DNA from: UWMA-0277 sp965183885
GTDB lineage: Bacteria > Bacteroidota > Bacteroidia > Flavobacteriales > BACL11
NCBI GenBank assembly: GCA_965183885.1
Contig: OZ238992.1
Coordinates: forward strand, 558,001-622,000
Direction of reading: 5' to 3'
Length of the DNA: 64,000 bases
Position 1 is the first letter of the stretch; every line of letters begins with the position of its first letter. The notes under the pieces are model-generated. The model did no database searches. It was not told the origin of the DNA and saw only the letters and a program-made list of their open reading frames with translations. The position numbers and the translations under genes were made by a program. Of the stretch, positions 7,643 to 16,818 are shown one piece after another.

Positions 7643-9187
7643 TTATTCTTTCAACTTCCCTTTCACAAAAGTCACTATAAGAAGTAATGCTGCAACAAAA
7701 ACACTTAAACGCCCAATATAATCTCCAAATACGCTATAAAAAGTACTGCTCTTATCAATAGCAACATCGACAGTCAGGCATACCTGTTCATCCCAATTTG
7801 TTTGCTGCAATACAGCTCCTCTTTGGTTAATCACTCCAGAAATACCTGTATTTGCTGAACGAATAATAGCCTTACGTTGCTCAATTGCTCTTAATCTAGC
7901 ATACTCAAAATGCTGTTTATATCCTGCAGTATTTTTCCACCAACCATCATTAGTAATAACAGCAATTAGGTTAGTACTTCCTTTCTTTAAATCCCCATAA
8001 ATACTTTCATAGCAAATAAGAGGCGTAATTATTTTATCTGCCACTGTAAACTGATGTACTTTATTTTCACTTCCTAATGACCCGCTAATCCCTCCTAAAT
8101 CTACCATTAAGGCAGCTATCTTATCTAACACTTTAGGGAATGGCATTTTTTCCACACCAGGAACTAATTTCATTTTATGATACACTTCAACGGCTCCAAC
8201 AGCAGGAATAAAAATAGCAGAGTTATAAGCATCATAAAAAACTTGCTCATTTCTAACTTGGCGTGCCGTAGCAGTTCTCTGCTCTCCATGACCAAACATC
8301 TTATAAGTAGAAGCACCCACTAAAATATTCAAATTAGGATATTCTTTTTGCAATTCCCTAAAAACCTTTACACTATAAGTTGCTTCAATTTTATTTTCCC
8401 AAATCCCCTCCAACAATGCAGTTTCCGGACCTATTAAGAGTGCCGTTTCTTGGGTTAATTTAGTTTTTGCTAAAGCAATAAATTCTGTAAGCTGCTGCTG
8501 AAACCCTACATTAAATTTATCAGTATAAGGATCAACATTAGGCTGTACAATCACTATTTTCAATTGTTCTTCGCTCTCAATATTTGGAATAAGAATATAG
8601 GAAAAAACTAAAGGAACAATAAGTAATAATAAAGACCATACTCCTCTATTAATGGTTTTTTCATTTAAGAAATTAAACAAGAGAATATTAATCATTAGCA
8701 CCCATAGTGACCCTCCAAGCACTCCCGTATATTCATACCATTGCACCACATTAGGGACATTAGCAAAGCCATTACCTAAAGTTAACCAAGGCCATGATAA
8801 ATCCCAATTTAAATGCAGATACTCCATACTTATCCAAAGCACAATAAAGGCAAGATAGCCCAAACGTTTTTTTGTATTTGCTTTTACTTTATGAAAAACA
8901 TAAAAAGCTGCTGCCATTAAGATTGCATTAACAATAAATGCGGCTATACCTCCAGCCAGTGTAGCATTACACACCCAATAAGTAGTAATTGCATTAAAGA
9001 CAAAAAAGGCAATAAAAGCATACCAATATACCTTCAATCCTTTCTTTTTCAAGTTTGACTTACTAATTTCTTGTTCTAACTTTAATAAAGGAATAAAAGC
9101 AAAAAATAATACAGGAAAGAATCCTATTTCTGGCCAAGAAAAAGCCAATAACAAACCGCTGAATAGTGCTAAAAATAAATTTCTCAT
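7643..9187 (-). CDS. lnt: Apolipoprotein N-acyltransferase
   Basis: Lnt transfers the third acyl chain to the N-terminal cysteine of lipoproteins in the inner membrane. The N-terminal third has about six membrane segments. The nitrilase-like domain carries the catalytic triad: glutamate in IGPETALLEG, lysine in YHKMKLVPGVEKMP, cysteine in LICYESIYG. Another membrane segment closes the protein. Length, about 514 residues, is normal. I start at the ATG at 9187, because the upstream TTG at 9208 lies upstream of an exact -7 box (9196-9203). The gene fits the many lipoproteins encoded in this window. Confidence 0.95.
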   Translation of the reverse strand: MRNLFLALFSGLLLAFSWPEIGFFPVLFFAFIPLLKLEQEISKSNLKKKGLKVYWYAFIAFFVFNAITTYWVCNATLAGGIAAFIVNAILMAAAFYVFHKVKANTKKRLGYLAFIVLWISMEYLHLNWDLSWPWLTLGNGFANVPNVVQWYEYTGVLGGSLWVLMINILLFNFLNEKTINRGVWSLLLLIVPLVFSYILIPNIESEEQLKIVIVQPNVDPYTDKFNVGFQQQLTEFIALAKTKLTQETALLIGPETALLEGIWENKIEATYSVKVFRELQKEYPNLNILVGASTYKMFGHGEQRTATARQVRNEQVFYDAYNSAIFIPAVGAVEVYHKMKLVPGVEKMPFPKVLDKIAALMVDLGGISGSLGSENKVHQFTVADKIITPLICYESIYGDLKKGSTNLIAVITNDGWWKNTAGYKQHFEYARLRAIEQRKAIIRSANTGISGVINQRGAVLQQTNWDEQVCLTVDVAIDKSSTFYSVFGDYIGRLSVFVAALLLIVTFVKGKLKE

Positions 9188-9195
9188 AAGGTTTA

Positions 9196-9203
9196 CAAAT
9201 ATA
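9196..9203 (-). promoter_or_regulatory. -7 box of the lnt promoter
   Basis: TATATTTG on the minus strand is an exact match to TAnnTTTG, eight bases before the lnt ATG. It abuts the outer end of the large inverted repeat. Confidence 0.55.
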
Positions 9204-9360
9204 CCCAAGCTATTTAGCTTTTCGGTAAATTTAACAAAACTTATTTTGATTTAGATAAGACAAAATTTTCAAGCATAGCCTAGCTATGGTTTTAAATTTT
9301 AACACAATATCAATCAAAAAAATAAAGTTAAAGAATTGAAAAACTATGTAGTTTGGGTAT
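9201..9360 (+). repeat. Long imperfect inverted repeat between lnt and pssA
   Basis: The 160-base region is roughly symmetric around position 9281. The outer ends are ATACCCAA (9201-9208) and TTGGGTAT (9353-9360). The centre is CATAGC-CTA-GCTATG (9274-9288). Matching blocks recur between these at mirrored positions, including TTTTC/GAAAA, TTTAAC/GTTAAA, TTTTGATT/AATCAAAA and AAAATTT/AAATTTT. The arms are diverged but far too similar for chance in a small gap. Both divergent promoters sit at or just outside its ends. Confidence 0.7.
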
Positions 9361-9367
9361 AATATCA

Positions 9368-9375
9368 TATTTTTG
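9368..9375 (+). promoter_or_regulatory. -7 box of the pssA promoter
   Basis: TATTTTTG exactly fits TAnnTTTG and ends five bases before the pssA ATG, again implying a very short or absent leader. Confidence 0.55.
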
Positions 9376-9380
9376 CTGAT

Positions 9381-10103
9381 ATGAATGCAATAAAAAGAAA
9401 TATCCCAAATATAATCACACTTGCTAATTTAACCTGCGGTCTATTTTCCATTATTTTTGCTTTTCAAGGAGACTTAAAAATGGCATCGCTTTGTATTTTT
9501 TCAGGAGCTTTTTTTGATTTTTTTGATGGCTTAGCTGCTCGCCTACTTAATGTTAGTGGTGAGTTAGGAAAACAACTAGACTCTATGGCCGATATGGTTA
9601 CTTTTGGAGTAGCGCCTGGCTTTATTCTTTTTCATTTTATGTTCTACCTTAATAATACTGTAATTTTTAAACACTCAATGGAAGGAGGAGTTTGGTTTTA
9701 CCCAGCATCATTAGCTCTTTTAATCCCTATTTTCTCAGCTTACCGTTTAGCAAATTTTAATATTGACACAAGGCAAACCACTTCCTTTATTGGCTTACCA
9801 ACACCAGCACTTGCTATTTTTATTGCAGCAATACCTCATATTAATTTTGACACCTTCCCTATGTTTGCTGATTTACAGCTTCTAACTATAATTGCAATAA
9901 TCATGCCTATTCTTTTAGTAGTAGAAATGCCTCTTTTCTCTCTGAAATTTAGCAAGTCTGAGAGCTTTAATTCTCGCCTAAATATCTTTCGAATAGCACT
10001 TATTTTATCTGCACTGATATTATTCTTTGTTTTTCAGTTTGCTGCTATCCCATTTATTGTAATTTTGTACCTGATTTTATCACTATTAAATAATATACTA
10101 TAA
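9381..10103 (+). CDS. pssA: CDP-diacylglycerol-serine O-phosphatidyltransferase
   Basis: PssA makes phosphatidylserine, the precursor of phosphatidylethanolamine. The CDP-alcohol phosphatidyltransferase signature is present as DFFDGLAARLL followed by GELGKQLDSMADMVTFG (about residues 48-77), which matches the metal-binding DGxxAR...GxxxDxxxD pattern. Around six to eight hydrophobic segments cover the 240 residues, as expected for the membrane-bound type. The gene is two bases upstream of purS, so both probably share a transcript. Confidence 0.93.
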   Translation: MNAIKRNIPNIITLANLTCGLFSIIFAFQGDLKMASLCIFSGAFFDFFDGLAARLLNVSGELGKQLDSMADMVTFGVAPGFILFHFMFYLNNTVIFKHSMEGGVWFYPASLALLIPIFSAYRLANFNIDTRQTTSFIGLPTPALAIFIAAIPHINFDTFPMFADLQLLTIIAIIMPILLVVEMPLFSLKFSKSESFNSRLNIFRIALILSALILFFVFQFAAIPFIVILYLILSLLNNIL

Positions 10104-10105
10104 TT

Positions 10106-10357
10106 ATGAAGTTCAGAGCCGAAATAGATGTAATGCCACTTAAATCATTATTAGACCCACAAGGAAAAGCTGTATCAGCTAGTATGGGAAATGTTGGTTT
10201 ATCTGAGATAGTAAATGTGCGTATTGGAAAACACATCACCTTAGAGGTTGAAGCTGCAAGCAAAGAAGTTGCATCATCAAAAGTAGACGAAGCTTGTAAA
10301 AAGATGCTTTGTAACCAGATTATGGAATCTTTTGAATTTACTTTAGAGGAAATATAG
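10106..10357 (+). CDS. purS: Phosphoribosylformylglycinamidine synthase subunit PurS
   Basis: An 83-residue PurS-like protein. The start MKFRAEIDVMPLKSLLDPQG, the central VGLSEIVNVRIGKHI and the final CNQIMESFEF are typical. PurS bridges PurL and PurQ in the three-subunit FGAM synthase of purine synthesis. No purQ or purL lies nearby; the only other purine gene in the window, purH, is about 49 kb away. Cotranscription with pssA is likely from the 2-base gap. Its stop abuts the convergent lptB gene. Confidence 0.9.
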   Translation: MKFRAEIDVMPLKSLLDPQGKAVSASMGNVGLSEIVNVRIGKHITLEVEAASKEVASSKVDEACKKMLCNQIMESFEFTLEEI

Positions 10358-11083
10358 TTATTTCCTTAGTTCAAAGTTTTTACCCAAATATACTTTTCTA
10401 ACTTGCTCATCAGCTGCTAATTCTTCAGCTGTACCTTGCTTTAGTATATTCCCTTCAAATAAAAGATAGGCCCTATCAGTTATCTTTAAGGTTTCGTGCA
10501 CATTATGGTCTGTAATAAGTATTCCTATATTTTTCTCTTTTAGCTTGGCAACTATCTGCTGAATATCTTCAACAGCAATAGGATCAACACCAGCAAAAGG
10601 CTCATCTAATAATATAAACTTAGGATTAGTAGCTAAAGCTCTAGCTATTTCTGTACGCCTACGCTCACCTCCTGACAAAAAATCACCCATATTTTTTCTC
10701 ACATGCTGTAAACTAAACTCATCCAATAAAGACTCACATTTTGCTAATTGTTCTTTTCTACTAAGCTTAGTCATTTCCAATACCGATAAGATATTATCCT
10801 CCACTGTCATTTTTCTAAAAACAGAAGCTTCCTGAGCTAAATAACCAACACCCAACTGAGCTCTTTTATACATTGGTAAGTCTGTAATCTCTATATCATC
10901 TAAATATACCTTACCTTCATTAGGCTTTACTAAACCAACCATCATATAAAAAGAAGTTGTTTTTCCTGCTCCATTAGGACCTAAAAGCCCAACAATTTCT
11001 CCCTGTTTTACTTCAACTGAAACACCTTTTACAACAGCGCGCTTCCCATAATACTTAATAATATTATCTGCTCTTAAAATCAT
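10358..11083 (-). CDS. lptB: LPS export ABC transporter ATP-binding protein LptB
   Basis: LptB is the ATPase that powers LPS extraction from the inner membrane by LptFG. Walker A is GPNGAGKTTS (about residues 35-44). The Q-loop region, signature LSGGERRR, Walker B ILLDEPFAGVDP and the switch histidine in LITDHNVHET follow. The AQEASVFRKMTVEDN stretch is typical of LptB. At 241 residues it is normal. Its ATG overlaps the tatC stop by one base (TAATG), so kdsD-like, tatC and lptB form one operon. Confidence 0.95.
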   Translation of the reverse strand: MILRADNIIKYYGKRAVVKGVSVEVKQGEIVGLLGPNGAGKTTSFYMMVGLVKPNEGKVYLDDIEITDLPMYKRAQLGVGYLAQEASVFRKMTVEDNILSVLEMTKLSRKEQLAKCESLLDEFSLQHVRKNMGDFLSGGERRRTEIARALATNPKFILLDEPFAGVDPIAVEDIQQIVAKLKEKNIGILITDHNVHETLKITDRAYLLFEGNILKQGTAEELAADEQVRKVYLGKNFELRK

Positions 11084-11889
11084 TATTTTTTCTTATTTTG
11101 ATTTTTAATAACCTTAGCTGATATCTTTATACTCAACTCATACAATATAATTAATGGAAAAGAAACCAAGATTTGAGAAGTAATATCTGGCGGTGTAATT
11201 ATTGCCGAAAGTATAAGAGTTACTACCATTGCATGCTTACGGTAAATACGCATAAACTCTGGTGTTAACAAGCCTATCTTAGTTAAAAAGTATACCAAAA
11301 TTGGCAACTCAAAAATAATTCCATTTGCCAAACTTACAGTTGTTACTGTTGATATAAAAGAAGTTAAACTAATCTGATTTGCAACGGTACTACTTACTTG
11401 ATATGACCCTAAGAAATTTACTGAAAGAGGCGCTATTACATAATAGCCAAACAATACCCCAAGCATAAATAACATAGAACTAAAGAATACTATTCCCCTA
11501 GCCATTTTTGTTTCATTAGTATGTAAAGCTGGCCTTATAAATCGCCAAAGCTCCCAAAACACATAAGGGAAAGCAGCAATAAACCCAGCAAATAACGAAG
11601 TAGTTATATGAGTAGAAAATTGACCACTCATACTTATATTCATCAAAGTAAAAGGAGAATCCTCCATACATAAAGCATCACCTAAACCTAAAAATTTTGA
11701 AATACCACACAAGGCTCTGTATGTTGGAAAGTCAGGTTTTTTAGGTCCTAATAAAATAACATCAAAAACAATTTCTTTAAAAACAAATGCAATAGCAGCA
11801 AAAAACATAATAGCTATTGCTGAACGAATTAAATGCCATCTAAAAACTTCTAGATGGTCAAGGAAAGACATTTCATTTTCTGTACTCAT
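11083..11889 (-). CDS. tatC: Sec-independent protein translocase protein TatC
   Basis: TatC is the multi-spanning receptor for twin-arginine signal peptides. The cytoplasmic N-terminus with MSFLDHLEVFRWHLIRS is the classic TatC start (E-x-L/R-W). Further marks are FPYVFWELWRFIRPAL and LTPEFMRIYRKHAMVVTLILSAIITPPD. Six membrane segments fit the 268-residue length. The first periplasmic loop (about residues 45-85) is somewhat long and contains two cysteines. It lies between the kdsD-like gene and lptB in a close operon; no tatA gene is in the window. Confidence 0.95.
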   Translation of the reverse strand: MSTENEMSFLDHLEVFRWHLIRSAIAIMFFAAIAFVFKEIVFDVILLGPKKPDFPTYRALCGISKFLGLGDALCMEDSPFTLMNISMSGQFSTHITTSLFAGFIAAFPYVFWELWRFIRPALHTNETKMARGIVFFSSMLFMLGVLFGYYVIAPLSVNFLGSYQVSSTVANQISLTSFISTVTTVSLANGIIFELPILVYFLTKIGLLTPEFMRIYRKHAMVVTLILSAIITPPDITSQILVSFPLIILYELSIKISAKVIKNQNKKK

Positions 11890-12855
11890 CTATACTACTC
11901 CTTCTTTAATAATTTCATGCAAATGTACAATACCAACATACTTTGCATTATCTGTAACAATTAACTGATTAATATTATACTGCTCCATTAACTCCAAAGC
12001 ATTATAAGCTAGTGTATCTATTTCCATAGTTTTAGGATCTTTACTCATAATATCCTGAGCTACTAAAGTATCAAAAACTTTTCCTTCTTCTAACATCCTT
12101 CTTAAATCCCCATCAGTAACAATTCCTTTAAGCTCACCCCCACTAACAACTGCAGTTGCTCCTAATCTCTTTTTTGAAATTTCAATAATAACCTCATTAA
12201 TACTAGCATCAGCTGCTACTAAAGGTTTATTATCAACCGAAACAATATCTGAAAGTTTTAAATAAAGTCTTTTCCCTAAAGTTCCTCCAGGATGAAAACG
12301 AGCAAAATCATTATCTGTAAAGTTTCTACAATCTAATAAGGTTACCGCTAAGGCATCTCCCATTACTAACTGTGCTGTTGTTGAAGAGGTAGGTGCTAAA
12401 TTATTAGGACAAGCTTCTTTATCAACGCTTACATCTAAAGCATAGTCTGATTCTTTTGCTAAAAAAGAATTCATATTTCCTGTAATCCCTACAACAGCGT
12501 TCCCCATGTTTTTAATAAAAGGCAACAAGGCTTTAATTTCTGGTGTATTTCCACTCTTAGAAATGCAAATTACCACATCTCCATCCTGTATATTACCTAA
12601 ATCGCCATGTATAGCATCAGCTGCATGTAGAAATACTGCTGGCTGACCCGTTGAATTAAAGGTTGCAACCATCTTACTTGCTATATTAGCACTTTTACCT
12701 ATTCCTGCTACTATTAAGCGTCCCTTTGCATTTAAAATCAGTTCAATAACCGATACAAAATTATCATCTATACGGCTTTCTAATTTAGTAATTGCAGCCA
12801 CCTCTAGTGCTACAGTTTCTTTTGCAATGTTTTTTATTTCAGTTGAAGATTTCAT
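11890..12855 (-). CDS. kdsD: KpsF/GutQ family sugar-phosphate isomerase (D-arabinose 5-phosphate isomerase)
   Basis: Likely converts ribulose 5-phosphate to arabinose 5-phosphate, the first step towards KDO for LPS. A SIS domain fills residues about 35-165 with GIGKSANIASKMVATF, the conserved FLHAADAIHGDLG and CISKSGNTPE. Two CBS domains follow (about 200-320). The 321-residue length and domain order fit KdsD/KpsF exactly. The operon with lptB ties KDO supply to LPS export. Confidence 0.92.
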   Translation of the reverse strand: MKSSTEIKNIAKETVALEVAAITKLESRIDDNFVSVIELILNAKGRLIVAGIGKSANIASKMVATFNSTGQPAVFLHAADAIHGDLGNIQDGDVVICISKSGNTPEIKALLPFIKNMGNAVVGITGNMNSFLAKESDYALDVSVDKEACPNNLAPTSSTTAQLVMGDALAVTLLDCRNFTDNDFARFHPGGTLGKRLYLKLSDIVSVDNKPLVAADASINEVIIEISKKRLGATAVVSGGELKGIVTDGDLRRMLEEGKVFDTLVAQDIMSKDPKTMEIDTLAYNALELMEQYNINQLIVTDNAKYVGIVHLHEIIKEGVV

Positions 12856-12891
12856 AAAAATAAAGTAGTATATTCGTTCTCAAAACAAAAA

Positions 12892-12899
12892 CAAAAGTA
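12892..12899 (-). promoter_or_regulatory. -7 box for the kdsD-tatC-lptB operon
   Basis: TACTTTTG on the minus strand matches TAnnTTTG exactly and lies 36 bases before the kdsD ATG. A plus-strand near-match, TATATTCG at 12869-12876, could serve recQ in the same gap. Confidence 0.5.
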
Positions 12900-12916
12900 T
12901 TACTTTTAATTTAAGA

Positions 12917-15100
12917 ATGAACAATTCTAAAGAAACTCTAAACAAAAACCTTAAAAGCATATTCGGATTTAATAGCTTTAGAGGAGACCAAGAAGATATA
13001 ATCCTTAATCTGCTTGATGGAAATGATAGTATGGTAATTATGCCTACTGGCGGAGGAAAATCAATGTGTTACCAATTACCAGCACTAATGTCGGAAGGCT
13101 GTGCAATAGTTGTATCTCCATTAATTGCTCTTATGAAAAATCAAGTAGATGCCATAAGAGGTTTTAGCGAAAATGACAGTATTGCTCATGTTCTTAATTC
13201 CTCACTATCAAAAACACAAACCACACAAGTAAAGGAGGACATTACAAATGGAAAAACAAAACTCCTTTATGTAGCTCCTGAATCTTTAGTAAAAGAAGAA
13301 AACACTGAATTTTTTAGATCTGTAAATATTTCATTCTATGCAATTGATGAAGCTCATTGTATATCAGAATGGGGACATGACTTTAGACCAGAGTATCGAA
13401 AACTAAAACAGATAATTGATAACATTGGAGAAGCTCCTATCATTGCCCTTACTGCTACTGCAACACCAAAGGTAAGACAAGATATCATGAAAAATTTAAA
13501 GATTAATAACGGAAAGTTATATCTTGATTCTTTCAACAGGGGAAATCTATTTTATGAAATACGTCCTAAAAAGGATGTTGCAAAACAAATAATACAATAC
13601 ATTAATCAAAGAAAAGGAGAGTCAGGTGTAGTATATTGCTTAAGTAGGAAAAAAGTAGAAGAAATAGCTGAAACATTACAAATTAATGGAATTAAAGCCC
13701 TTCCCTACCACGCAGGACTAGAAGCTAAAAAAAGAGTAGCCCATCAGGAAGCATTTTTAATGGATGATTGTGATGTAATAGTTGCTACTATTGCTTTTGG
13801 AATGGGAATTGATAAACCAGATATTCGTTTTGTTGTGCACCACGATATTCCAAAAAGTTTAGAAGGTTATTACCAAGAAACTGGACGTGCAGGTAGAGAT
13901 GGCGGTAAAGGAGAACTAATTACCTTTTACGACTATAAAGATATAGAAAAACTAGAGAAGTTTTTACAAGGAAAACCTGTTGCTGAACAAGAAGTAGGAC
14001 GCCTACTTATTATGGAAACTATTGCTTTTTCGGAGACTTCAATGTGCAGAAGAAAATACTTATTACATTATTTTGGAGAAGAATTTAATGCCGATAGGTG
14101 TGATAAAATGTGTGATAATTGTAAGAATCCTAAAGAAAAAATAGAAGGAAAAGATTATATTTCACTACTTCTAAAAGCTGTAGTAGCTTGTCGAGAACGC
14201 TTTAAACCAAAGGAAATGGCTCGAATTATGATGGGGGAAAGCAATGCTCTTATCAAACAATACATGTCGCAAATTGAGGATGTATTTGGGAAAGGATCAG
14301 AAAAATCTTTAGGGTTTTGGCACTCTATTATAAGACAAGCTTATGTAAAGCAATTACTAACTAAGGAAATTGAATCGTACGGAGTACTTAAAATAACAGA
14401 AGCAGGAAAAGATTTTATTAATAAACCTTATAGTTTTGAAATTACTGAAGATCATGATTACGATAGCATTAATAACCAAAGTAACAATGCTCAAAAAGGG
14501 CAAGCAGCAGATAAGATCTTATTCAATATCCTAAAAGATTTAAGAAAAAAGATAGCAAAACAAATTGGCCTACCTCCTGCAATACTCTTTATGGAACCTT
14601 CTTTAATTGATATGGCAAACCAATACCCTGTAAATATGGAGGAAATGGCTCAAGTACAAGGAGTTGGACAAGGAAAAGCCAAAAAATATGGTTCTGAATT
14701 TATTGCTGTTATAAAGAAATATGTTGAGGAAAATGATATTGAACGCCCACAAGATATAGTAGTAAGAACTGTAGCCAATAAATCATCAAACAAAATATAT
14801 ATCATTCAGTCTTTAGATAAAAAACTAAACTTTGATGATATTGCCAGAGGAAAAGGGTTTACAAATGAAGAGCTACTCTGTGAAATGGAAGAAATCGTAG
14901 AAAAAGGAACTCGACTAAATCTATCTCATATTATTGCTGATATGATGGAGGAAGATGAGCTAGAAGAAATACATGATTTTTTTAAAGAAACTGAAAATTT
15001 TTCATTTGATGAAGCAAGAGTAGAATTTGAAGAAGATGAATTTAATGATGATGAAATTAGATTATTGAGAATTGATTTCATATCTAAAGTAGCAAACTAA
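12917..15100 (+). CDS. recQ: ATP-dependent DNA helicase RecQ
   Basis: A 3'-5' DNA helicase for recombination and replication repair. The DEAH-box core has Walker A MPTGGGKSMCYQLP and AIDEAHCISEWGHDFRPEY. Helicase domain 2 carries IAFGMGIDKPD and YYQETGRAGRDG. The zinc site is visible as CRRKYLLHYFGE with two later cysteine pairs (about residues 377-405). An RQC winged helix follows, then an HRDC domain (about 525-610). An acidic C-terminal tail of about 115 residues extends beyond HRDC, as in many Bacteroidota RecQs. Single gene, divergent from kdsD. Confidence 0.96.
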   Translation: MNNSKETLNKNLKSIFGFNSFRGDQEDIILNLLDGNDSMVIMPTGGGKSMCYQLPALMSEGCAIVVSPLIALMKNQVDAIRGFSENDSIAHVLNSSLSKTQTTQVKEDITNGKTKLLYVAPESLVKEENTEFFRSVNISFYAIDEAHCISEWGHDFRPEYRKLKQIIDNIGEAPIIALTATATPKVRQDIMKNLKINNGKLYLDSFNRGNLFYEIRPKKDVAKQIIQYINQRKGESGVVYCLSRKKVEEIAETLQINGIKALPYHAGLEAKKRVAHQEAFLMDDCDVIVATIAFGMGIDKPDIRFVVHHDIPKSLEGYYQETGRAGRDGGKGELITFYDYKDIEKLEKFLQGKPVAEQEVGRLLIMETIAFSETSMCRRKYLLHYFGEEFNADRCDKMCDNCKNPKEKIEGKDYISLLLKAVVACRERFKPKEMARIMMGESNALIKQYMSQIEDVFGKGSEKSLGFWHSIIRQAYVKQLLTKEIESYGVLKITEAGKDFINKPYSFEITEDHDYDSINNQSNNAQKGQAADKILFNILKDLRKKIAKQIGLPPAILFMEPSLIDMANQYPVNMEEMAQVQGVGQGKAKKYGSEFIAVIKKYVEENDIERPQDIVVRTVANKSSNKIYIIQSLDKKLNFDDIARGKGFTNEELLCEMEEIVEKGTRLNLSHIIADMMEEDELEEIHDFFKETENFSFDEARVEFEEDEFNDDEIRLLRIDFISKVAN

Positions 15101-15140
15101 AAGACCTGAGTAACACTCAAAAACAACTAAAAACAACCTT

Positions 15141-15656
15141 TTGAAAACATTAATCTTATCCAGTTCTTTATCCCAGAACTCACGATCATATTTACTATGT
15201 AAAAGTGCTAAAGAAAAACTCATTAGCAAAGGTGCTGACTGTACTCTTTTTGATGCTAGAAATATCCCTCTTAACCCAGTTCATAATAAAATGAGTGACG
15301 AAGCTATAACTTTAGCAAAGCACATAAAAGAAGCTGATAATATAATTATTGGAATGGCTGTTTACAACTATAGCATTAACGATTCCTTAAAAGTATTATT
15401 AGATACATCTTTTGGAGAAGCAACTGGAAAGTTCTTTGGAATACTTTGTGCCGCAGGAGGCGAAAGAAGCTATTTAGCCACCATGCACCTTACTCAAATA
15501 TGTATGAATCAATGGCGTATGATACAATTACCAAGAGTAATTTACGCAACAGGGAAAGACTTTAGCGAAAACAGCATATCATCTAGTGATTTAAAAGAAA
15601 GACTAAATCTATTCGCAGATGAATTTTATACTATTGGGAATAAATTAATTAGTTAG
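15141..15656 (+). CDS. NADPH-dependent FMN reductase-like flavoprotein
   Basis: A 171-residue flavodoxin-fold protein of the NADPH-dependent FMN reductase family. The N-terminal LILSSSLSQNSRS loop binds the FMN phosphate, and a GMAVYNYSINDSLKVLLD segment corresponds to the conserved P-x-Y-x-x-x-x-P-x-x-LK region, though with AVYNYS where most members have a proline-rich turn. Physiological role unknown. There is no ATG at the natural N-terminus; TTG at 15141 gives MKTLILS. It lies 40 bases after recQ and may be its transcript partner. Confidence 0.78.
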   Translation: MKTLILSSSLSQNSRSYLLCKSAKEKLISKGADCTLFDARNIPLNPVHNKMSDEAITLAKHIKEADNIIIGMAVYNYSINDSLKVLLDTSFGEATGKFFGILCAAGGERSYLATMHLTQICMNQWRMIQLPRVIYATGKDFSENSISSSDLKERLNLFADEFYTIGNKLIS

Positions 15657-16818
15657 TAATAGCTAAATAAGCCATAAGCCCCATTCCAATTTCAAGAGCC
15701 TGCTCATCTATATTAAATTTTGAAGTATGCAAACCATGAGTAATACCCTCACTACTATTTGCTGTTCCGAGCCTATAAAAACAAGAAGGTACCTTATGAG
15801 AGAAGTAAGAAAAATCTTCTGCTGTCATTCGCACAGGTAAAGCAACTACTTCTTCTTCCCCCATATATGCTTTAGCGAGAGTAATTGATTTATTTGTTAG
15901 TTCATCGTCATTTATAAGACAAGGGTAGCCTCTTCTTATATCAAAATCAATTTCTAGATTATTTTCTTTTGCAATAGCTTCTGCTATTTTATGCATTTGA
16001 ACATGAGCTTGAGATCTAAATTCTTCGTCCATTGCTCTTAGCGTACCTTTTAACTGTACTTTATCTGGTATTACATTAGTTGAACCCAAAGCCTCAACAA
16101 AACCTATAGCAAATACTGATGGGCGCTTACGCTCAGGAGTAAAATATTCATCAAGAGCAGTTATTAACTTTGCTGCAGCCAAAATAGGATTATTGTATTT
16201 ATCAGGCAATGCTGCATGTCCACCTCTACCATTAATAGTAATATGTAACTCATCAGTAGATGCCATATACATACCAGATCTAAAACCAACCTTCCCTACT
16301 TCCAAATCAGGAAAAACATGTTGCCCTAACATCTTCTCTACCTTAGGGTTTTCCAAAACACCTTCCTTAATCATCTGCTGAGCACCTCCAGGCAACATCT
16401 CTTCAGCAGGTTGGAAAATAAATTTTACCGTACCTTCCCAATCTGATTTTAGTGTATTTAATATTTTAAGCACTCCAAGTAATGATGCAGTATGAGCATC
16501 ATGACCACAAGCATGCATTACCCCCTTATTCTGAGAACAATATTCAACATCATTTTCTTCTGTAATTGGTAAAGCATCAAAATCAGCCCTTAATGCTAAA
16601 GTATGTTTTGAAGGGTTTTTTCCTTCTAGAACAACTGCAATACCTGTACCTGCAATACCACTAGTAAAAGGAATTTCCCATTTAGTAAGTATCTCTTGTA
16701 TATACTCTGATGTTTTAAACTCATTAAATGAGAGTTCAGGATGTTGGTGTATATACCTCCTTATCTCAACTACCTCAGGAAAATATTGCTTTGCTAGGCT
16801 CTTAACTTGACTTATCAT
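15649..16818 (-). CDS. M20 family amidohydrolase (amidohydrolase/carboxypeptidase)
   Basis: A 389-residue metal-dependent amidohydrolase of the M20D group, which includes hippurate and N-acyl amino acid hydrolases. The start RRYIHQHPELSFNE is diagnostic. HACGHDAHTASLLG, QPAEEMLPGGAQQMIKEG and the dimerisation domain with INGRGGHAALP follow. RMTAEDFSYFSHKVPSCFYRLG supplies the final metal ligands. No signal peptide, so cytoplasmic. The exact acyl-amino acid substrate is not clear. Its ATG overlaps the TauE-like gene's stop by four bases. Confidence 0.92.
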   Translation of the reverse strand: MISQVKSLAKQYFPEVVEIRRYIHQHPELSFNEFKTSEYIQEILTKWEIPFTSGIAGTGIAVVLEGKNPSKHTLALRADFDALPITEENDVEYCSQNKGVMHACGHDAHTASLLGVLKILNTLKSDWEGTVKFIFQPAEEMLPGGAQQMIKEGVLENPKVEKMLGQHVFPDLEVGKVGFRSGMYMASTDELHITINGRGGHAALPDKYNNPILAAAKLITALDEYFTPERKRPSVFAIGFVEALGSTNVIPDKVQLKGTLRAMDEEFRSQAHVQMHKIAEAIAKENNLEIDFDIRRGYPCLINDDELTNKSITLAKAYMGEEEVVALPVRMTAEDFSYFSHKVPSCFYRLGTANSSEGITHGLHTSKFNIDEQALEIGMGLMAYLAITN

